This document shows, in pieces, positions 27,260 through 36,108 of a stretch of 64,000 nucleotides of DNA. The DNA is from DATARH01 sp963773625 (GTDB lineage Bacteria > Pseudomonadota > Alphaproteobacteria > ATCC43930 > CGMCC-115725). Position 1 is the stretch's first letter. Every line of letters begins with the position of its first letter. The notes beneath the pieces were generated by a model, which was given only the letters and a program-made list of their open reading frames with translations, had not been told where the DNA came from and ran no database searches. Position numbers and translations under genes: made by a program. The DNA lies in assembly GCA_963773625.1 (NCBI GenBank), contig CAVZCJ010000022.1, forward strand, positions 62,001 through 126,000, written 5' to 3'.

Positions 27260-28517
27260 AGATGTTGAGCCCCGAGGCCGAAGGGTGAGACGTGGCGGGC
27301 ATCCGCGGGTCGGGGCCGCTCACCGCGATGAGCGTGCGCGCTGGCGGCGGATTCCCGGCCTGCTGGCGCGAACCTGATGCTTCGGCGCCGACCCAGGCGC
27401 CGTTCAAATTGTAACCGGCGTTGCCGAGGTCGGCCTGAAGCTGACCGATGCCGCCGGCGATCGCCGTCTGCACGTGAAGCTGCGGCGAGCCGAACCAAGC
27501 CGAAACGTCTCGGCCATCGACAGCGACGCGCACGGTAACCTCGCCGAGCTCCGGCGGGTGCAGCCGCATAACCATCTCGCGCGCGCCGCTCGATACCAGA
27601 CGCAAGACGTGGCTCGCGACTTGGTCGGAGACGGTCGCGGCCACGTCGACGGCAGCCGCCGGCGATGCGGCGTCGGTCGGCGCATTCGCCAGGGCAGCCG
27701 GGTCATTTGGCGCGCCAGGCATTACTTCGGCATCACGTGCGCTGTTGATCGCGGCCGTCATCGTCGAGAACCGCTCACGACCCTCGCGGCCTGAGGCGGC
27801 GTCACCTCTGTCAGTGCTCGGCTCGGCGGTGGCCGGCGGGATCGTTTGTGCAATCCTGATCAGCGCGGGTGGAGACGCCGGCGGAGAGTTCAAATTCGGC
27901 GTGGCCATCAGTTCTGGGCCGAGATTTGGCGAGACTTCCGAGGGATCAGCCACCGCATCATCAGCCATTGAATCCGGCAGGGCGATGCCCGCCGCCATCG
28001 GAGCCGCCGGCGCGTTGTCGGCGAGGCCGTGCCGCGCGGCTGCTGTCGTCGCGTCGCCGGGCCGCGACAAGCCCGTCGCCGCATCGCTCGCGGGAGCGAT
28101 CGAGGTCGACACGAAATCATCGCCCGGCGGACCTGCGCTGGGTATGGAGGAATTCCGCAGCTCCGTGGCGGGAACAATCGATGGCGCCGCAGGGACATCT
28201 ACGGCATCGTGCACTGGGACGGGAAGCTGCCCGGCGACGGCCAGCAACGACGCCTGCGCCGCCAGCACTGCAGCCGCATCGCCGCCTTTCCCATCGCTCC
28301 CGGTCCGTTTGCGAGAGGTAGTGGCACCATCCGCTTCGTCACTTGTCGTGGCGCCGAACGACGCCACGCTCGGTTCCTTTTGGAGCAGCGCTGCCGCGCC
28401 AAGCGCAACCGCGAAGCCGGCACCGCCGGGCGGGGCCTCGGCCTTGGCGGTAACGCCGCCGGGGCCCGCCGGGTCGGCGGCGGCGCGGTTGTGTTGGCTG
28501 ATGCGCACGGAGGACAT
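27252..28517 (-). CDS. fliK: Hook-length control protein FliK
   Basis: 421 residues, mostly low-complexity Ala/Pro/Ser/Asp sequence, ending in the compact Flg_hook domain (about residues 305-390): MVMRLHPPELGEVTVRVAVD followed by GRDVSAWFGSPQLHVQTAI is diagnostic. FliK is exported as a ruler and triggers the FlhB switch. It sits between fliG and fliM and overlaps fliM slightly. Confidence 0.92.
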   Translation of the reverse strand: MSSVRISQHNRAAADPAGPGGVTAKAEAPPGGAGFAVALGAAALLQKEPSVASFGATTSDEADGATTSRKRTGSDGKGGDAAAVLAAQASLLAVAGQLPVPVHDAVDVPAAPSIVPATELRNSSIPSAGPPGDDFVSTSIAPASDAATGLSRPGDATTAAARHGLADNAPAAPMAAGIALPDSMADDAVADPSEVSPNLGPELMATPNLNSPPASPPALIRIAQTIPPATAEPSTDRGDAASGREGRERFSTMTAAINSARDAEVMPGAPNDPAALANAPTDAASPAAAVDVAATVSDQVASHVLRLVSSGAREMVMRLHPPELGEVTVRVAVDGRDVSAWFGSPQLHVQTAIAGGIGQLQADLGNAGYNLNGAWVGAEASGSRQQAGNPPPARTLIAVSGPDPRMPATSHPSASGLNIYV

Positions 28518-28526
28518 CGTCAGCCG

Positions 28527-29549
28527 TCAGGTCACGAGGTCGCCAGCGTCGGTCGGCAACATGATGGTGCCCTCCTGCTCGAGACGTTGGGCGGTGGCGA
28601 TGATTTCGCGCTTCGCGGCGTCGATTTCGCTCACGCGCATCGGGCCGCGCGCGGAAATTTCCTCCTTCAGCATTTCCGCCGAGCGTTGCGAAAGATTGGC
28701 CATCACCTTATCGAGCAGCTTCGGGTCGGCGCCCTTGAGCGCAGAGGCCAGCAACTTCTGGTCGACCGCGCGCAGCAGCATCTGGAACGAGCGATCGTCG
28801 AGCCGCATGAGGTCCTCGAACACGAACATGCTGTTCTGGATTGCCTGAGCGAGTTCGGGATCGACCGAGCCGATCTGTGCGAGGATGCTTTCGACCCGCT
28901 GCGTGTCGATGCGGTTGAGGATTTTGGCGGCGATGCCGACACCGCCGACCGACACGCGGACTTGTTGGGGCTCGCCGGCGAGCAAGTCCTCGATCGACTC
29001 GTTCAGTTCGCGGATCGCCGCCGGCGGAATCGCGTCAAGCGTGGCGAGCCGCGGGATGACCTGCTCGACCAGCTCCTGCGGCAGATGCTGGATCAGCGCG
29101 TCGACCTGCTCCGGCTCCAAATAGGCGAAGATCATCGCCACAATCTGTGGATGCTCGGATTTGATCATTTCCGCGAGCACTCGCGGGTCCTGCAATTGGA
29201 CCGCCTCGATGCCGGCGAAGTAATCACCCTGATTAAGCCGACCTGCCAGGCGCTCGGCTTTTTCGGGACCTAGCGTCTGTTCCAAAACGGTGCGGACGTA
29301 GTTCTCGGCGCCGATACCGATCGAGGTTTCCTGCAGCATGACGTCGACGAACTCCTCGAAGATCGACGTCATCTCGGCCTTCGAGACGCTGGAAATGCGC
29401 GCCATTGCGACCGAGAGGAGGTTAATTTCCAGCTGGGTCATGTGCTTCATGACCTCCGCGGCCGCCTCCTCACCGATCGACAGCATGAGCACCGCCGATT
29501 TCTCGACGTCGCTAAGCTGAACGCCACTACTTAAGGCTGCCTCGGTCAC
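28527..29549 (-). CDS. fliG: Flagellar motor switch protein FliG
   Basis: 340 residues from a GTG start, overlapping fliF by 23 bases. N-terminal FliF-binding domain (LSDVEKSAVLMLSIGEEAAA), middle domain with the EHPQ motif (SEHPQIVAMIFAYL), and the C-terminal torque helix (LMRLDDRSFQMLLRAVD) are all present. It transmits torque from MotA to the rotor. Confidence 0.96.
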   Translation of the reverse strand: MTEAALSSGVQLSDVEKSAVLMLSIGEEAAAEVMKHMTQLEINLLSVAMARISSVSKAEMTSIFEEFVDVMLQETSIGIGAENYVRTVLEQTLGPEKAERLAGRLNQGDYFAGIEAVQLQDPRVLAEMIKSEHPQIVAMIFAYLEPEQVDALIQHLPQELVEQVIPRLATLDAIPPAAIRELNESIEDLLAGEPQQVRVSVGGVGIAAKILNRIDTQRVESILAQIGSVDPELAQAIQNSMFVFEDLMRLDDRSFQMLLRAVDQKLLASALKGADPKLLDKVMANLSQRSAEMLKEEISARGPMRVSEIDAAKREIIATAQRLEQEGTIMLPTDAGDLVT

Positions 29550-31209
29550 CGGCTATCCATCCCCTGATTACCTGCGCCGTCCGCGCTGGATCGTTCGCGA
29601 CCAGCGTCTGCACGGTGTCGGCTTCGATGCTAAAGACGTCCTGCTGCTGCCTGCCGGTTCGCAATGCTCCTTGCGGTCCTCGCACCGAAGTCGCCGCTGC
29701 CCGGGGAGCGGTATTTTGGTTTGCCGGCGGCGCGGCGACGGCCATGGCGACTTGGGTGCCGGCGAGCCGGCGCAACAGCGGGAAAGCGCCGCCAAACAGC
29801 GCGAAGAGGCCGGCGATAACGAGCAACGCATTCTGGCCAACCGCCGCCATCCAAGGCTGTTTCCACCAGGCCGCGGACAGGTCCGTGACAGTGGTTTCCG
29901 CCGCGCCGAACGGCAGATCGATCACGGTCACACGCGGGTTCTGCCCGGCGCCGACCGCTGAAGCCACCAATTTGTTGATCGCTTGCAGCCGCTCCCCCGG
30001 GAGGGGGCTGTCCGTCGGGTTGTTGACCAAGACCGCGATGTTCACGCCGCGAACCGTCCACGACGGGTGCTCGAGAAACTGAACCGTTTTGTCGATGTCG
30101 TAATTGGTCGTCTTGTGGGTATCGGCCGGCGGCGGCGGTTTGACTTCCGCGGGGGCCGCCGTGGGTGCGGTTGGCGCCGGCGGCGCACCTTTGGCAGTCG
30201 GCGGAGGCGCGGGTTGCGCTGGCGGAGGCGTCGGCTGCGGCGTTGTGGCGCTCGGGGTTGCCGGCTTGGTGTTCGACAGGGCGCCCGGTATGCCGATTGG
30301 CGGCTCGCCATCGGCGCCATGGACGTGGATGGTTTCGTCCTCACTCAACACATGCTTGTCGCCGTACTTGATGAGGCTCTCCTTGCTCTGGGAAAAATCG
30401 ACATCGGCGTCCGACGTGACCCGGAAATTTCCACGGCCGAGCACGGGGGTCAGCAGATCGGTGAGCAGCGCCTCGTAGCGGCGGTTGATCTGTCGCGTGA
30501 GATCGAGCTGTTGCGGCGCCTGGAGCGCGAGGTCTTTGCCGTCGGTGCTGAGCACCGTTCCGCTCTGATCGACGACCGTGACGTGGTCGCGCGCCAGTCC
30601 CGGCACGCTCGAAGCGACGAGGCCAACGATGCCGTTGACCTGTGCCCCGGTGAGCACCATCCCGGGGCGCAGTCGCACCAGCACTGAAGCGCTTGGGGTA
30701 GGCGAATCCCCAAGAAAATCCGTCCGCTTCGGCAGCGCCAGCGTCACCTTAGCCGAGACCACGCCGTCGACCTCGCCAACCGTGCGCGACAGCGCCGCCT
30801 CGACGGCGCGCACGTAATGGATCTGCTCGACGAACGGGCTCACTCCGAGGCTCTGGTTGTCAAGGATCGCCCATTCGTCGCCGTCGCGTTTGGCGATGCC
30901 GCGGGCGGCGAGCTGGAGCCGTGCCCGGCCAACATCGGTTTCGGGCACCTCGATCACCCGGCCGCCTTCGGTAATGCGGTAGGGGATGTTGAGCTTTTGC
31001 AGCTCAATGATGGCCCGGCCGCCGTCTTCGCCCGACAGCCCGGCGTAAAGCACCGCGTAATTGGTTTTGGTCAGCCAAAGTGCGACGATGGCGACGATCG
31101 TCAGCGCTGCCGCCCCGCCGGCGACGATCGCCACGCGCGATTGCTCACCGAGGACCAGCCGAACCCGGCCCAGGATGTTCTGAGGGTTGATCGTGTCGAG
31201 AAACGCCAC
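29527..31209 (-). CDS. fliF: Flagellar MS-ring protein FliF
   Basis: 560 residues from a GTG start. Membrane helices lie near residues 25-48 and 460-485; the periplasmic ring-building motifs are present (YAVLYAGLSGEDGGRAI, RARLQLAARGIAKRDGD, HYVRAVEAALSRTVGEVDGV). A Pro/Ala-rich insert lies around 310-365. The cytoplasmic tail (FSIEADTVQTLVANDPARTA) binds FliG. It founds the basal body in the inner membrane. Confidence 0.96.
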   Translation of the reverse strand: MAFLDTINPQNILGRVRLVLGEQSRVAIVAGGAAALTIVAIVALWLTKTNYAVLYAGLSGEDGGRAIIELQKLNIPYRITEGGRVIEVPETDVGRARLQLAARGIAKRDGDEWAILDNQSLGVSPFVEQIHYVRAVEAALSRTVGEVDGVVSAKVTLALPKRTDFLGDSPTPSASVLVRLRPGMVLTGAQVNGIVGLVASSVPGLARDHVTVVDQSGTVLSTDGKDLALQAPQQLDLTRQINRRYEALLTDLLTPVLGRGNFRVTSDADVDFSQSKESLIKYGDKHVLSEDETIHVHGADGEPPIGIPGALSNTKPATPSATTPQPTPPPAQPAPPPTAKGAPPAPTAPTAAPAEVKPPPPADTHKTTNYDIDKTVQFLEHPSWTVRGVNIAVLVNNPTDSPLPGERLQAINKLVASAVGAGQNPRVTVIDLPFGAAETTVTDLSAAWWKQPWMAAVGQNALLVIAGLFALFGGAFPLLRRLAGTQVAMAVAAPPANQNTAPRAAATSVRGPQGALRTGRQQQDVFSIEADTVQTLVANDPARTAQVIRGWIAGDRGSLK

Positions 31210-31228
31210 GCCGCAGCCGCGCCGCTTA

Positions 31229-31576
31229 TCAAACTTGCATGTTCATGATGCTCGTGTAGGCGGAGACGACCTTGTCGCGCACGCCGGATGCCATCTGGAG
31301 CGCCAGATTGGCTTGCTCGAGCGAAACCATGACGTCGCTCAGCGGGATGTCCCGGTTTCCCGCTGCAAAAGCGTGCGCGCTGCCATTGGCTTTGGCGATC
31401 GTGTCGTCGACGCGGTCCAGCGCGGTGTGCAGCGCTTGGGAGAACGTTGCCGGCGCGCCATCGATCTCTTTGGTCGGGCCGGCGACGAGGTCAGACGCGC
31501 TTGGGGCGGCGATCGCCCCCGTGAGGGATTGCAACTCCCCCAGGATCGCGTTCATCGCTGCAATGGCCTCGATCAT
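31229..31576 (-). CDS. fliE: Hook-basal body complex protein FliE
   Basis: 115 residues. The C-terminal block LSDVMVSLEQANLALQMASG and VRDKVVSAYTSIMNMQV is the FliE signature. It links the MS ring to the rod and is an early export substrate. ATG 31576 overlaps the stop of the preceding PilZ-type gene by 4 bases and is followed by fliF after 19 bases. Confidence 0.94.
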   Translation of the reverse strand: MIEAIAAMNAILGELQSLTGAIAAPSASDLVAGPTKEIDGAPATFSQALHTALDRVDDTIAKANGSAHAFAAGNRDIPLSDVMVSLEQANLALQMASGVRDKVVSAYTSIMNMQV

Positions 31577-32139
31577 CGTTCGCTCCTCAAGGTCGGGCCG
31601 GGTCGATGCGCCAATTGCCGGCGCTGCGCGAGAAAAGCGAGCCGGGCAAAAGCCTCCTCGGTCTCGCCCGGGATCTCGGCGAGTTCGGCCTGCACGCCGC
31701 AGCCACCGGTCGCATCCTCCTTCACCGCGGCCTCAACACGACCGTAGAGGATGATCGGCTCGAGGAATTTCGTATCGAAAAAGAGCTTGATCTGCAGCCA
31801 TTCGCCCGGCCGCAGTGCCTGTGGCGAGTGCCACGCCATCCGCGTGAGGCCGAATTCGATGTCGCGTACCGGCGGCAACACGACATCGCGGTAGGTCAAA
31901 CGGCCGAGCATCTCGATGACGATGTCGAGTTTGATGCGCAGCGGCACTAAGGCCTCCGCCAAGCGCTCATCCGACGGGCGCTGCGCCGCATCGAGATCGA
32001 TGCCATGCAAGAGAAAACCAAGAGTATTACTATTTGCGCGCGCCGCTCTTTCGCAGTCCTCGGCCGAGGGCGCGCCGCGGAGCTTCTCCCATGACACTGG
32101 GAGCGCGAGCCTGCTCAAGAATATCGGGCGATCCGGCAT
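31573..32139 (-). CDS. Atypical PilZ (tPilZ-like) protein at the head of the flagellar operon
   Basis: 188 residues, soluble. The central part (LVPLRIKLDIVIEMLGRL then FGLTRMAWHSPQALRPGEW, LQIKLFFDTKFLEPIILYGR) resembles the atypical PilZ domain that lacks the RxxxR c-di-GMP motif; the tail AFARLAFLAQRRQLAHR is helical. Such proteins mediate or modulate c-di-GMP control of motility. It is the first gene of the long operon and is coupled to fliE. Ligand binding cannot be judged from sequence. Confidence 0.72.
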   Translation of the reverse strand: MPDRPIFLSRLALPVSWEKLRGAPSAEDCERAARANSNTLGFLLHGIDLDAAQRPSDERLAEALVPLRIKLDIVIEMLGRLTYRDVVLPPVRDIEFGLTRMAWHSPQALRPGEWLQIKLFFDTKFLEPIILYGRVEAAVKEDATGGCGVQAELAEIPGETEEAFARLAFLAQRRQLAHRPGPTLRSER

Positions 32140-32670
32140 GACAACTTAAAGGCCGCGCTAAGCTGTCGCGGCAACCGATCCTGCCAGCGTCGTGAAAAGT
32201 CCCCCACCACCACCTCCGCCAAGAAGAATAGAACTTGACGAAAAAACGAAATTCCACAATTCCTCGTATCAGTAGAGACTTCGCTTTGCAAGCCTGTAAG
32301 ATCAATCGGCCACTCTTGCTGCAAGCTATGGCGCAATTTCCCTTACAGAAATTTGGGTTCGGCCCGTCGCTTCGGTGGCAAGGAATCGCCAGGCTGGACT
32401 GTTGCGAAACGGCTTCGCGAATTGATTCGCTTAGCGATCGACGCCGGTAGATCACCGGGCTGTTTGCGTCGACCAGCGCCCGACGGCCCGCCAAGTCAGC
32501 TTTTCGGGCGATCCCACTGACCTAATCGCCGCCAAATCGGCGAATTGCTCTATCAATCGCTCGCAAGGCTAACCAACAAGCATTACTCTAAATAATTGCC
32601 TAATAAGCCACATTGCCCTCGATTGGTCAGCGATCCTCAATTGCGGCTGTCGGCCTCCGCGGTCAGGCGG
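32140..32670. promoter_or_regulatory. 531-base non-coding region upstream of the flagellar operon
   Basis: No credible gene is seen on either strand. The part from about 32225 to 32640 is clearly richer in A/T than the neighbours. It should hold the promoter of the tPilZ-fliE-fliF operon reading left, and possibly the terminator for the aminotransferase genes. A sigma-54-like element on the minus strand near 32169-32187 (TGGCA and TTGCC) has one base too many between GG and GC, so it is not claimed. Confidence 0.4.
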
Positions 32671-33795
32671 TCAGCAAGGACCGGCCCCGTAGAAGCCATT
32701 GACCATTTCAGCCACGTATTCGATGTCGTCGTTCGACAGGAATTGATGAATCGGTAACGTCAAAATTCGGTCCGCTTGGCGCTCGGTGACGGGGAACTGG
32801 CCTTTTTTGTAACCGAGACTTTCCGCCGCCGGCTGCAAGTGAATCGGGACCGGATAATGAATAGCCGTGCGAATTCCCCGCCTCGCGAGGAACTCTTTGA
32901 GTTTGTCCCGCTCGTCGACCTGGATCACGAAGGTATGAAATGAATTGAATTCGATATTGCGGCTCGGCGGAATGTAGACATGCGCGGGGTCGAGGAGTTG
33001 GCAATAAATTTCCGCATTGGCTCGCCGCTGGCCGATCACGTCGTCGAGCGTCGCCAAGCGCATCAGCAAGATCGCCGCTTGCAGGGTATCCAGCCGCGAC
33101 GCTGAACTCCATTCCAGCGCCGTATTGCGGTCGACCAATCCATGATTGCGCAACCGTTCGATCCGCGCCGCGAGCTCGCCGTCGGCCGTGACGATGAAGC
33201 CGGCATCGCCCATAGCGTTGAGGTTTTTGAGGGGATGCGCCGAGAAGCACGCCAGATCACCGAGGCTGCCCGCTGACTTGCCCATGTATCGGGCGCCGAT
33301 CGCCTGCGCGGCGTCTTCGATCAAAAGCAAGCCATGCCGTTCCGCGATCTGCGCGAGTTTGTCCATCGGAGCGACGCGCCCCGTGAGATGGACCGCCATG
33401 ATCGCCTTCGTGCGAGGGGTGACCGCCGCGGCGACGGACTCGGGATCGATGTTCTGATCCGATAACACGTCGGCGAAGACCGGCGTTGCCCCGCTCATGA
33501 CGATCGAAGCCGTTGACGCGATGAAGGAATTCGGCGGGGTAATAACTTCGTCTCCTGGCCCAATTCCCAGCGCCTTCATGCCCAGGACCAGCGCGTCGGT
33601 ACCCGAGCCAACCCCCATCGCGTATGGCATCTCGCAGTAAGCGGCGAGCGCCGCCTCGAGCCGCGCGACCTCGCTACCGCCGATGAAGGCGCCTGCCGCC
33701 ATGACGCCTTCGATCAGCGCCATTAGCGAGGCGCGCTCCGCCTCGAACTGCGCGGTCAAGTTGACGTAGGGAACTTCCCGCATGGCGCGGATCAT
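32671..33795 (-). CDS. DegT/DnrJ/EryC1 aminotransferase 1
   Basis: 374 residues. PLP lysine is Lys190 in FSAHPLKNLNAMGDAG; GSGTDALVLGMKALGIGPGD and IEDAAQAIGARYMGK are family motifs. These enzymes aminate keto-sugar nucleotides for O-antigen, capsule or flagellin glycans. Start ATG 33795 overlaps the stop of the next aminotransferase (ATGA); ATG 33783 directly before the conserved VPYVNL is an alternative. The tandem partner is similar, so the pair could act on related sugar intermediates. Confidence 0.9.
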   Translation of the reverse strand: MIRAMREVPYVNLTAQFEAERASLMALIEGVMAAGAFIGGSEVARLEAALAAYCEMPYAMGVGSGTDALVLGMKALGIGPGDEVITPPNSFIASTASIVMSGATPVFADVLSDQNIDPESVAAAVTPRTKAIMAVHLTGRVAPMDKLAQIAERHGLLLIEDAAQAIGARYMGKSAGSLGDLACFSAHPLKNLNAMGDAGFIVTADGELAARIERLRNHGLVDRNTALEWSSASRLDTLQAAILLMRLATLDDVIGQRRANAEIYCQLLDPAHVYIPPSRNIEFNSFHTFVIQVDERDKLKEFLARRGIRTAIHYPVPIHLQPAAESLGYKKGQFPVTERQADRILTLPIHQFLSNDDIEYVAEMVNGFYGAGPC

Positions 33796-34899
33796 CGGTC
33801 CCGGTAGAATGACTTTACCGCTTCTACAACCAAAGCCTGTTGAGCGCTAGTTATGTGCTGGTCCACAGGAAACGAAATCACCGTTTTTGCATGTTGGTCT
33901 GTGATCGGGAACGACCCTGGCTCGTAGCCAAGATGGCGCAATCCCTTCTGTTGATAGAGCGGGACCGGATAGTGGATTTTCGCGCCGATACCCTGATCGA
34001 GACAGTACCGCAGGAGCGCATCCCGATCTTCGGCGAAGACCATGTAGAGATGGTAGACGCTTTTGCTACTGGGGCGTCGGAGCGGGATCCGAATTTGCGG
34101 AATCTGGCCGAAATGCTGATCGTAGAATGCAGCGTTCTTGATCCGCTGTGAGGTAATCTCACCGACCGAGCCGATAAGCCAGTTGGCAACAACCGCCTGT
34201 AGCGAGTTCGAGCCGCGAGTTGTAGCCCAGAACCTCCACGGTATCGCGGTCCTTGAGCCCGTGGTTGCGCAAGAGCCTCAAGCGCTCGGCAACGGCGTCG
34301 TCGTCGGTCACGATAACCCCGCCGTCGCCCCACACGTTAAGGTTCTTCAGGGGGTGCAGTGAGAACCCGGAAGCCACGCCCCAGGTTCCCGCACGTTTGC
34401 CGTCAAACTCGGCGAGGATGGCCTGACACGCGTCCTCGATGACGGTAAGCCCATGGCGATCGGCGATCGCCATCACCGCTGGCATATCGCAGGTGCTCCC
34501 GGTCAAATGGACCGGCAAAATTGCCCTAGTCCGCGGCGTGATCGCAGCTTCCAATTTGTCGGGGTCGAGACAGAACGAATTGTCAGCATCGATGAGAATG
34601 GGAACCGCTCCAATCTCATTGATCGCCCCAACAGTGGATACGAACGTGTTGGCTGCGGTGATGACTTCGTCGCCTGGGCCCACGTTGACGGCCTTCAAGG
34701 CAAGCTTGAGACTGTCGGTCCCGGAAGCGACCCCAATCGCATGTTTAACGCCGATCAGTGCGGCAAAGCGTTGCTCGAATTCAGCTACCGGCTTGCCTAA
34801 AGTAAAATCTCCGGTCGCTACCAGCTTGCTTACTTCATCGAGAATTGGCGCTGGATCGCCAAATTGTTGTGTCAGATAGGAGTAACGGACTCTCATCAT
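33792..34899 (-). pseudogene. DegT/DnrJ/EryC1 aminotransferase 2, one frameshift
   Basis: The first 240 residues from ATG 34899 are intact, with PLP Lys185 (FSLHPLKNLNVWGDGG), GVASGTDSLKLALKAVNVGP and IEDACQAI. The frame then breaks at about 34207; shifting by one base continues into LQAVVANWLIGSVGEITSQR, then YHLYMVFAEDRD and the usual C-terminus to 33792. Restored length is about 368 residues. It is a paralogue of the next gene, and together they look like a two-step amino-sugar module. Genuine loss or sequencing error are both possible. Confidence 0.82.
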
Positions 34900-35087
34900 T
34901 TGAATTCGCTACTATGATGCCAAATAGATTACCGAAGCTTCCCTGTAGGCGTCCTAAGCTCCGTCACTGCTTTTCAATGTTCCCGCGGCGAACCAGGCCG
35001 CCAGCCGCCGTTATCGCTGCGGTGCAGGCAAACGTTAGGATTGTAGGCGCCACCCCACAAAGTTGAAAGCTTAATGTAATAATAGCG
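34900..35087. other. 188-base intergenic gap
   Basis: No gene is seen. It is A/T-richer than its surroundings, with short A/T runs near 34910-34930 and 35065-35085, and probably carries the promoter for the aminotransferase pair (minus strand). No clear boxes were identified. Confidence 0.3.
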
Positions 35088-36056
35088 CTAGACGATCTGA
35101 TTGTGCAGCTCGGTTTCGCCGCGCCACAGACGCGCCAGGTTTTCTTCAAGGATATCGATCACATTATCCTCGTAACGCCGCGTCTCACCGGCCGTATGCG
35201 GAGTGATCAGGACTTGCGGCATCGTCCAGAGAGACGAATCGGCCGGCAGCGGCTCCTCGACCATGACGTCGATGCCAGCCCCGGCGATCCGCCGGGCGCC
35301 GAGCGCCTCGATGAGGGCCGCTTCGTCGACGACGCGGCCGCGCGCGACATTAACCAGATAGGACGACGGCTTCATCCGGCCGAGCGCCGCCTGATCGATC
35401 AGGTTCTCGGTCTCGGGCATGAGCGGGCAGCATAGCGCCACGTAGTCGGCCTCCGGCAACACCGCGCCGAGCTCGTCCATTGTCCGCACGGAGTCCGCCG
35501 CCCTCTTGCCGGCGCGCGGATCGCGGCGCAGCCCGATGACCCGCATGTCGAAGGCCTTGGCCAACTCGGCGAGGCGCCCGCCAATCTGCCCAAGCCCCAC
35601 AACAACAAGCGTCTTGCCGCCAAGCTCGTCCTCGCGCCCCGCCAGCTCGCCGATCATACCCCGCCAATGATGATTCGCCTGGTTGTCGCGCGCCTCGGGG
35701 AGACGCCGGGCGAGCGCCAGGATCAGCGCCATCGCGTGTTCGGAAACCGCGCGATAGTTGACCCCGCGGGCGCTGGCGAGGCGGATGCCGCGTCCGGCAA
35801 GCCGATCGCGCGGAAACTGGTCGGTACCGGCGCCAATCGACTGGATGTAACGCAGCCGTGCCGCGCCATCGACGAGATCGTTTCGCCAGAGGCCCGAAAT
35901 CACCAGCACATCGGCCTCGCCGATGCGCGACGCCAGGCTCGCCGCGTCGCGCATCTCGAAGCTCGCGATGCCGGTGCCGCGCGCTCGAAACCGCTCCTCC
36001 AGCCGGTAGGCGACATGGGCAAAACAGATTGTCAGCTTGTCTTTTGGTGGGATCAT
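35088..36056 (-). CDS. D-isomer-specific 2-hydroxyacid dehydrogenase
   Basis: 322 residues. Rossmann motif GLGQIGG at 154-160 and catalytic Arg239 (NVARGRVVDE), Glu268 (VEEPLPAD) and His287 (TPHTAGETR) are all present, so it should be active on a 2-keto/2-hydroxy acid with NAD(P)H. Substrate is not readable. It may serve the sugar pathway next door or be unrelated. Family length is normal. Confidence 0.92.
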   Translation of the reverse strand: MIPPKDKLTICFAHVAYRLEERFRARGTGIASFEMRDAASLASRIGEADVLVISGLWRNDLVDGAARLRYIQSIGAGTDQFPRDRLAGRGIRLASARGVNYRAVSEHAMALILALARRLPEARDNQANHHWRGMIGELAGREDELGGKTLVVVGLGQIGGRLAELAKAFDMRVIGLRRDPRAGKRAADSVRTMDELGAVLPEADYVALCCPLMPETENLIDQAALGRMKPSSYLVNVARGRVVDEAALIEALGARRIAGAGIDVMVEEPLPADSSLWTMPQVLITPHTAGETRRYEDNVIDILEENLARLWRGETELHNQIV

Positions 36057-36108
36057 CGCTCACCTGTAAGCGGGCCTTAATATTTGTCACACAGAGGAGC
36101 GGACGTCG

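Noticed and set aside
1818..32139. Locus as a virulence type III secretion system
   Set aside because: Rod, hook, L- and P-ring, stator and sigma-28 genes are present, which injectisomes lack.
32169..32187. Sigma-54-like promoter (TGGCA...TTGCC on minus strand) upstream of the tPilZ gene
   Set aside because: Spacing between GG and GC is 11 bases rather than the required 10, and no further support is visible.
32235..32494. Small frames on both strands in the gap upstream of the flagellar operon
   Set aside because: No ribosome site, no recognisable motif, and base composition unlike the coding regions.
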